This document shows positions 58,923-63,577 of a stretch of DNA of 63,577 nucleotides, one piece after another. How positions within the stretch are numbered: the first letter of the stretch is position 1; each line of letters begins with the position of its first letter. Location: assembly GCA_009835395.1 (NCBI GenBank), contig VXXM01000042.1, forward strand, positions 1,333 through 64,909. Reading direction: 5' to 3'. Both the position numbers and the translations under genes were made by a program. This DNA comes from Acidimicrobiia bacterium. GTDB lineage: Bacteria > Actinomycetota > Acidimicrobiia > Acidimicrobiales > CATQHL01. The notes under the pieces are model-generated. The model saw only the letters and a list, made by a program, of their open reading frames with translations. It searched no databases and was not told the origin of the DNA.

Positions 58923-59303
58923 TCAGACCTCCCGTGACTCGTAGATGGAGGGGTCGGGAGGGCACGGGCCGCCCACGATCTCCGCGCCATCCGCGCCCGC
59001 TTCGAATCGATGCGCCGTGGACGGGTCGACGTGAACCATCGAGCCCTCCACGAGGGCATGCTGCGCGCCGTCGTCACCGTCGGTGACGGTGACGCTCCCG
59101 GCACGCACGTAGTACACGGACTCCGACGGGTGCTGCAGGTCGATCGTCCGCCCGCCGGGCTCGAGCAGGAGCCGATGCAACGAACGGTGCTGCGACCCCA
59201 CCCCCGGCCAGACCACGGCTAGGGCCTCACCACCGGAGGCGATCAGCGGCAGCGGGACGGGCTCCGCGCTGCCCCGCACGACCTGCACCCGGTCCTCGCT
59301 CAT
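58923..59303 (-). CDS. Small cupin-domain protein, tandem paralogue
   Basis: This 126-residue cupin resembles its downstream neighbour: both have VxWPGVG, a beta-strand L-E-P-G turn, and VGGPCPPD near the end. In this copy motif 1 reads QHPSESVYYVRAGSVTV, so one of the two His of the usual H-x-H is replaced and metal binding may be weaker. Motif 2 (GSMVHVDPSTAHRFE) keeps the third His. The two may form a heterodimer. The ATG at 59303 is preceded by a region with repeated GGTTACA words (59341-59368), a likely control site for this operon. Confidence 0.85.
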   Translation of the reverse strand: MSEDRVQVVRGSAEPVPLPLIASGGEALAVVWPGVGSQHRSLHRLLLEPGGRTIDLQHPSESVYYVRAGSVTVTDGDDGAQHALVEGSMVHVDPSTAHRFEAGADGAEIVGGPCPPDPSIYESREV

Positions 59304-59340
59304 CCAGAACCTCTTCCGTTCCCGACGACTTCAAGCGTCG

Positions 59341-59368
59341 TGTAACCAGTTGAACCGTACTGTAACCA
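59341..59368 (-). promoter_or_regulatory. Direct repeats upstream of the cupin operon
   Basis: TGTAACCA occurs at 59341-59348 and 59361-59368, exactly 20 bp apart. A related TTGAACC lies between them, giving three near-copies at about 10-bp steps on one face of the helix. They are 38-65 bp before the cupin start at 59303 on the minus strand. This fits binding of a regulator or a set of activator sites. Confidence 0.45.
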
Positions 59369-59447
59369 CCGATTCGCCGCAGGCTCGGACCGCCGACGGC
59401 CGGGCGCGCCGACGACGGAGCGCCAGGAGTGCGGCTCCGCCCGGCCC

Positions 59448-60200
59448 TCAGGGTTTGATCACACCGCCGTCGATGCTGATGACCGCTCCGGTCATGAAGT
59501 CCGACCCTGGGCCGGCCAGCATCACCGCCAGAGGCCCCAGTTCGGGCGGGTCGCCGACCCGGCCCAACGGCGTGTTCCCCTCCACGGCCGCCATGATCTC
59601 CGGAACGTCCAGCAGGTGGCTGTTCATATCCGTGTAGAACGCCCCCGGCGCGATCACGTTGACCGTCACCGACGGCGCCCACTCCCAGGCGAGGCTCTTG
59701 GAGAGGCCGATGACGCCGGCCTTGCTGGCCGAATAGGCCGCCCAGTTGGCGCCGCCGTGCAGACCGAAGTTGGAGGCGATGTTGACGAGCTTGCCGTGGC
59801 CCTGCGCCAGCATGCGTTCGCCGAAGGCTCGGCAGCAGTAGAACATGCCGGTGAGGTTGGCGCCCATCACCGCCTCCCAGTCCGCATCGCTGGTCTCGGT
59901 CGCTGCCTGAAGCAGCAGCACGCCCGCCGAGGTGAAAGCGGCGTCGACGCCGCCCGCCTGCTCCCAGGCCTCGGCGGCGGCGGCGTTCACCTGCGCCGAA
60001 TCGGTCACGTCGACCGCCTGGGCAAGGCAGTCGCGCCCGATGGCGCGCACCTCCTCCGCGGCACGCTCGAGGGCGGCGGCGTCCCGACCCCAGATCACGA
60101 TGTCCGCACCCGCCTCCGCCATCGCCACGGCCATGGCCCGTCCCAGGCCCCGATTGCCCCCCGTCACCAGAGCCGTCCTGCCTGCAAGCGTCGCGCTCAT
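59448..60200 (-). CDS. SDR family NAD(P)-dependent oxidoreductase
   Basis: This 250-residue classical SDR has LVTGGNRGLGRAMAVAMA at residues about 12-29 and WGRDAAALERA for cofactor choice. VNIASN holds the catalytic Ser region, followed by YSASKAGVIGLSKSLAWEW and MTGAVISIDGG at the end. ATG 60200 has a GGAGG-like site upstream. It lies 144 bp before the cupin gene and 78 bp after the regulator gene on the same strand, so it might be controlled with them. The substrate is unknown; members act on sugar, steroid or fatty alcohols. Confidence 0.9.
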   Translation of the reverse strand: MSATLAGRTALVTGGNRGLGRAMAVAMAEAGADIVIWGRDAAALERAAEEVRAIGRDCLAQAVDVTDSAQVNAAAAEAWEQAGGVDAAFTSAGVLLLQAATETSDADWEAVMGANLTGMFYCCRAFGERMLAQGHGKLVNIASNFGLHGGANWAAYSASKAGVIGLSKSLAWEWAPSVTVNVIAPGAFYTDMNSHLLDVPEIMAAVEGNTPLGRVGDPPELGPLAVMLAGPGSDFMTGAVISIDGGVIKP

Positions 60201-60278
60201 GGCATCCTCCCAGTTGTTGCGGTTGCTCGTCGGTGCGCCGGCGCCCGCGGCGCCCGGGCGAGAGCCTTTCCCGGTCGT

Positions 60279-60962
60279 TCAGTCGCTCCGGTTGCCGTCG
60301 CCGGTGGCGTCGACCTGCAGGGCTCGCGGCGACAGGTTGACCCACACGGCGCGGGCACGGCGGCGGCCCTGGTTCACGATCCGGTGCGGCCGGGTGGACT
60401 CGAAGGCGATGGAATCACCCGGCTCCAACTGGTGCGCCGCATTCTGAAGTTCGACGGTCAGCGTGCCCTCCAAGACGTAGCCGTACTCGTAGCCGCCGTG
60501 ATGGGTGACCTGCACAGCACTTGCGGTGCCGGGCTCGTACTCGTTCACCACCAACTCGAGACCGCGACGCGGGTCCACCTGCACCAGCCGCCGCAGCACC
60601 CCGTTGGCCGTCTCCACGACCTGATGATCGGTGGCGCGCTGCACCACGTCACGCGGCCCGTCCACGTCCAACTCGAAGAGGTCGGCCATGTGGACACCCA
60701 GCGCCGAGGAGATCGCGATCAGCGTTCCGATCGACGGGGAGGTCCGCCCTCGTTCCACCATCGACACCATGGACGAGCTGAGCCCGGTGCGCTCGGCGAT
60801 CATCTGCAGCGTGAGCCCCTGCTCGACTCGCAGCGCACGGATCCGTCCCCCCAACTCGTTGAGGTGCTCCTCGGTGGTGACCACGGTCCGGCGCGGCGAG
60901 GTGGCCGACTCCGACCCCTCCGCTGCTCCGGGAATCGACCCCTCAACCGGTTGCGCGCTCAC
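60279..60962 (-). CDS. XRE-family regulator with C-terminal cupin domain
   Basis: This 227-residue transcription regulator has a helix-turn-helix at about residues 37-92 (IRALRVEQGLTLQMIAERTG, then SMVSMVERGRTSPSIGTL). A sensor cupin covers about 130-215 (EYEPGTASAVQVTHHGGYEY, GYVLEGTLTVEL, GDSIAFESTRPHRIVN). Such proteins sense small ligands and control neighbouring uptake or catabolic genes. The start is uncertain: GTG 60962 has a weak site and the first 28 residues are poorly conserved. It diverges from the BMP-type ABC importer across 218 bp with an inverted repeat, so that importer is its probable target. Confidence 0.88.
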   Translation of the reverse strand: MSAQPVEGSIPGAAEGSESATSPRRTVVTTEEHLNELGGRIRALRVEQGLTLQMIAERTGLSSSMVSMVERGRTSPSIGTLIAISSALGVHMADLFELDVDGPRDVVQRATDHQVVETANGVLRRLVQVDPRRGLELVVNEYEPGTASAVQVTHHGGYEYGYVLEGTLTVELQNAAHQLEPGDSIAFESTRPHRIVNQGRRRARAVWVNLSPRALQVDATGDGNRSD

Positions 60963-61046
60963 CGTCTCGATGGTACATCCCCGTAGCAAGTGCGCCCGGT
61001 GGGACTCCACCGCCGACGGCCGCGCGGCCGGCATGGCGTGCCTGGC

Positions 61047-61095
61047 CGCGTTTTCGATATTGCTGAAAGACGGGCGCACGCGATTGAAAACCGCG
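61047..61095. promoter_or_regulatory. Inverted repeat in regulator/importer divergent region
   Basis: CGCGTTTTC (61047-61055) and GAAAACCGCG (61086-61095) are inverted copies, apart from one extra base, 30 bp apart. TTTCGATATTGCTGAAA also has outer TTTC/GAAA symmetry (61052-61068). The block is AT-rich and lies midway between the XRE-cupin gene and the importer. It is a plausible autoregulatory operator. Confidence 0.45.
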
Positions 61096-61180
61096 TCCCG
61101 AAAAACGAGTATCGTCACGTCGCTGGCACCGGCTCGACGAGGAGGGGCGCCGGCGCCAGCACCGAGGCCGAGGAGACCGG

Positions 61181-62302
61181 GTGAGCGAGGGGAGCGGTGG
61201 CGAGGGTGCCGCCGACACGAAGCTGAGCGACCAAGCCGCAGCGACGCGAGGATCCAGGGACGGGCTGGCGCGCCTGAACGTGCTGGCCGCCATCCGCCAC
61301 GGCGACATCCTCGGCTCGATCCTGCTGACCGTCGCGGTCATGGCGATCATCGTCGTCGCCTTCGGCGGCAACCCCTGGACGGTCGCCAAGACCATCATCA
61401 ACAACTCCCTGGCGGAGGAGATCTTCCTGGGTCAGACGATCATGACCGCCGCCATCCTGATCCTCACGGGCCTGGCCGCGGCCATCCCGTTCACGGCGCG
61501 GCTGTGGAACATCGGCGGCGAGGGTCAGATGTTCGCCGGAGCGGTCGTGGCGGTGACTCTCGGGATCATGCTCCCCGAGGGCACCGCGCACGGGCTCTTC
61601 GTGCTCATCCTCATCGTCGGCGCAGCCGCCGGTGGGGCGCTCTGGGGGTCCGTCCCGGGTGTGCTCAAGGCCTATTTCGGGATCAACGAGATCGTCACCT
61701 CGCTGATGTTGAACTTCCTGGCGTTTTTCGCGGCGAACTATGTCGTCACCGTGGCCTGGCCCGAGATCTACGCGCAGTTGCAGAGCCAGGAGATCCACGA
61801 CAACGCCCACTTCCCCGACTTCTGGGCCTCGGCGAAGGTCGACATCAGCGTCTTCATCGCCCTCGCCGCGGCGCTGGCTGCATGGGTCCTGATCACCCGC
61901 ACCTCCCTCGGCTTCTCCATCCGCTCGGTGGGGGCCAACCCGCGCGCCGCTCGCCTGGCAGGCGTACGCACCCGTCTGGTCACGGTGTCCTCGTTCTTGA
62001 CCGCGGGTGCCGCCGGCGGTCTGGCGGGCGCCGTCACGGTTGGAGGCATCCACCACGACCTGGCCCTGGACCTGTGGATCTCCAACTACGGGTACGTCGG
62101 CATCGCTGTGGCGCTACTTGCTCGATTGAACCCGATCGCCGTGCTGCCGGCGGCGTTCATCTTCTCGACGCTGCGCGTCGGGAGCAACAGCCTCCAGGCG
62201 GCCGCGGGCATCTCCTCGTCATTCGGCGAGGTGCTCATCGCAACCTTCGTCATCATGCTCATGGTCACCGGGGCCATCAGGTTCCGCTACGCGCAGCACT
62301 AG
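61181..62302 (+). CDS. BMP-type ABC transporter permease 1 (NupP/YufP-like)
   Basis: This 373-residue membrane protein is of the nucleoside-type (BMP family) importer group. A polar tail of about 40 residues precedes about ten hydrophobic helices. TARLWNIGGEGQMFAGA is diagnostic of this permease group, as are FGINEIVTSLMLNFLA and SIRSVGANPRAARLAGV (the EAA loop). The start is a GTG at 61181 just behind CGAGGAG-like text. The second permease follows 7 bp later and the lipoprotein gene after that. Known members carry nucleosides, purines or related ring compounds. Confidence 0.92.
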   Translation: MSEGSGGEGAADTKLSDQAAATRGSRDGLARLNVLAAIRHGDILGSILLTVAVMAIIVVAFGGNPWTVAKTIINNSLAEEIFLGQTIMTAAILILTGLAAAIPFTARLWNIGGEGQMFAGAVVAVTLGIMLPEGTAHGLFVLILIVGAAAGGALWGSVPGVLKAYFGINEIVTSLMLNFLAFFAANYVVTVAWPEIYAQLQSQEIHDNAHFPDFWASAKVDISVFIALAAALAAWVLITRTSLGFSIRSVGANPRAARLAGVRTRLVTVSSFLTAGAAGGLAGAVTVGGIHHDLALDLWISNYGYVGIAVALLARLNPIAVLPAAFIFSTLRVGSNSLQAAAGISSSFGEVLIATFVIMLMVTGAIRFRYAQH

Positions 62303-62309
62303 GAGCGCC

Positions 62310-63239
62310 GTGACAGAAGTCGTCCTCATCACGCTATTCGGCTCGGGGCTGGCACTCATGGTGCCCGTGCTGCTGGCGGCGCTCGGCGAGGCTATCAGCG
62401 AGCAGGCCGGCGTTCTCAACGTGGGCATCGAGGGCACCATGCTGTTCGGCGCAGCCATCTGCGCACTCGTCGGCGTCAACACCGCCAACGTCCCGCTGGC
62501 GCTGCTCGCCGGCACGGCGACGGGCATGGGTGCGGGAGTCGTCCTGTCGGCCCTCTACGTGCGGCGCGGCACCGACCAGATCGTGACCGGCCTGCTGTTC
62601 AACATCTTCGCCCTTGGCGTGACGGGGATCCTGACCGCGCAGGTCATCATCGGGAACACCGCGCCCACCCTGTCACCGTGGACGGTCCCCCTGCTGGGGC
62701 GGATTCCGAAGCTGCGCGACGTTCTCAACGAGCAGAACTTCCTGTTCTGGATCTCGATAATCCTGGCCATCGTGATCTTCTACCTCCTACGGCGCACCTG
62801 GTGGGGGCTGTACGCGCGCGCCGCCGGGGAGCGCCCGCACGCCTCCTCCTCGGCAGGCCTGGACGTGTGGCGGTTGCGGTACACGGCGGTCATCGCCGGC
62901 AACGCTCTGGCCGGTCTTGGCGGCGCCGCTCTCGTGATGTCCACCTCGGGCCGGTTCATTCCCGGCTTCACGTCGGGACGGGGCTTCATCGCCCTCGGCG
63001 TCGTGGTGGTGGCGCGCTGGAACCCCCTGTGGGTCGTGGCCATCGCCGGGCTCTTCGGGCTCAGCCAGGCATTGCAGTTCGTGGCTGGACTCATCGACTT
63101 CTTCGAGCCGGTTCCCGACCAGTTCTGGCTCGCCCTCCCCTACCTCGTCACAGTTGCAGCCGTGGCAGTGTCCCGCGGCTCGCGCTATCCGGCTGCGGTG
63201 GGAATTCCCTGGCGGGAGCCCGCCGCCGAGGCGCGATAG
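62310..63239 (+). CDS. BMP-type ABC transporter permease 2 (NupQ/YufQ-like)
   Basis: This 309-residue second permease has EQAGVLNVGIEGTMLFGAAI close to the first helices, the signature of the partner subunit, and RRGTDQIVTGLLFNIFALGV. AGERPHASSSAGLDVWRLR is the ATPase-contact loop. GTG 62310 is 7 bp after the first permease. With it a heterodimeric channel is expected. The ATPase gene is absent here and should lie after the lipoprotein gene, outside the window, unless a shared ATPase is used. Confidence 0.92.
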   Translation: MTEVVLITLFGSGLALMVPVLLAALGEAISEQAGVLNVGIEGTMLFGAAICALVGVNTANVPLALLAGTATGMGAGVVLSALYVRRGTDQIVTGLLFNIFALGVTGILTAQVIIGNTAPTLSPWTVPLLGRIPKLRDVLNEQNFLFWISIILAIVIFYLLRRTWWGLYARAAGERPHASSSAGLDVWRLRYTAVIAGNALAGLGGAALVMSTSGRFIPGFTSGRGFIALGVVVVARWNPLWVVAIAGLFGLSQALQFVAGLIDFFEPVPDQFWLALPYLVTVAAVAVSRGSRYPAAVGIPWREPAAEAR

Positions 63240-63384
63240 TGGCGTCTGTGACTTGGAGCGGCACCGTGGCGTCGAATTACGATGCGCCAAGCGCCGTGTG
63301 TCACCGCACACACTCTCGACAACCCGGCCTGAGCGCGCGGCTCGAGGCCCCGACCCAATCCACACCCAACCAAGGAGAATGAAG

Positions 63385-63577
63385 ATGAACCGTCGCACCG
63401 TGGCCAAGCTTTTCGGCCTGCTACTGAGTGTCGCGTTGATCGCCGCTGCCTGCGCCGGCGATGACGACGACACCGCGGCACCGCCCCCACCGCCGCCCGA
63501 ACCCGCGGCCGAGCCCGAGGCACCCCCGCCACCGCCCGAGCCCTCGCCGGCGCCGGCGGACGAGCCCGCTCCCCCGC
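63385..63577 (+). CDS. ABC importer substrate-binding lipoprotein, N-terminal part (runs off the window)
   Basis: The first 64 codons are visible: a signal peptide MNRRTVAKLFGLLLSVALIA ending at AAC (Cys23 is the lipid site), four Asp, then a Pro/Glu/Ala-rich linker that continues to the window end. ATG 63385 has AAGGAG 7 bp upstream; an ATG 6 bp earlier is too close to that site. By position it is the BMP-family binding protein of the importer. The acidic Pro-rich stalk after the lipobox resembles the linkers of two other lipoproteins in the window. Confidence 0.75.
   Translation, partial: MNRRTVAKLFGLLLSVALIAAACAGDDDDTAAPPPPPPEPAAEPEAPPPPPEPSPAPADEPAPP

Overview
The window is high-GC DNA with compact, mostly directional operons, many GTG starts and short translational overlaps. 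It carries no rRNA, tRNA or CRISPR that I could recognise. Gene content points to an actinobacterium, most plausibly Acidimicrobiia or a relative: a DUF222/HNH endonuclease, DUF3105 and DUF4389 proteins, CoxSML-like molybdenum hydroxylases, a P450, several SDRs, and many uptake systems for organic nitrogen and sugars. The lineage is an inference from gene content only.

Layout. 1-2221: a sugar ABC importer (ATPase and permease; the binding protein is presumably just upstream) overlapping an L-rhamnose mutarotase. 2351-10488: mixed metabolism (DUF4389 membrane protein, VOC/P450/SDR group, Gfo/Idh oxidoreductase, TauE-type exporter, carotenoid oxygenase, NTF2-like protein, small CBS protein). 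10489-16772: a defence-like or mobile island, with a phased 23-bp repeat array, a DUF4143-type ATPase translationally coupled to a type ISP-like DNA methylase, a truncated second ATPase facing it, and a DUF222/HNH endonuclease. 16872-18149: a thiol peroxidase diverging from a lysozyme-fold lipoprotein, across a control region with repeated boxes. 18253-20916: a NodB-fold hydrolase and two divergent alpha/beta hydrolase-fold proteins that lack a Ser nucleophile, separated by a perfect palindrome.

20945-40981 is dominated by organic-nitrogen functions. It holds an MFS exporter, a cysteine amidohydrolase with an ICL/PEPM-type lyase, a complete peptide-type ABC importer (two permeases, two ATPases, a lipoprotein with an unusual coiled-coil stalk), a methyltransferase, two paralogous bicupin-like proteins bracketing HyuA, HyuB, a nitrilase-fold hydrolase and a copper amine oxidase, then an NTF2-like protein. 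Gene overlaps suggest one pathway: import, ATP-driven opening of a cyclic amide or ureide, hydrolysis of the linear amide or carbamoyl product, then amine oxidation. The substrate is unknown.

41051-51597 holds a CaiB-type CoA-transferase, a second thiol peroxidase, an acyl-CoA dehydrogenase, a DUF3105 lipoprotein pair, an SDR, an acyltransferase, a Cu(I) P-type ATPase and a MaoC-like protein. 51657-57569 is a molybdenum hydroxylase operon with two catalytic large subunits, one FeS subunit and one FAD subunit. 57661-60962 holds a second nitrilase-fold gene, two small cupins, an SDR and an XRE-cupin regulator. 61181-63577 is a BMP/nucleoside-type ABC importer whose lipoprotein gene runs off the window. 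Stretches over 300 bases without an intact gene are 10489-10830 (repeat array) and 15036-15509 (truncated ATPase, palindromes and a promoter).
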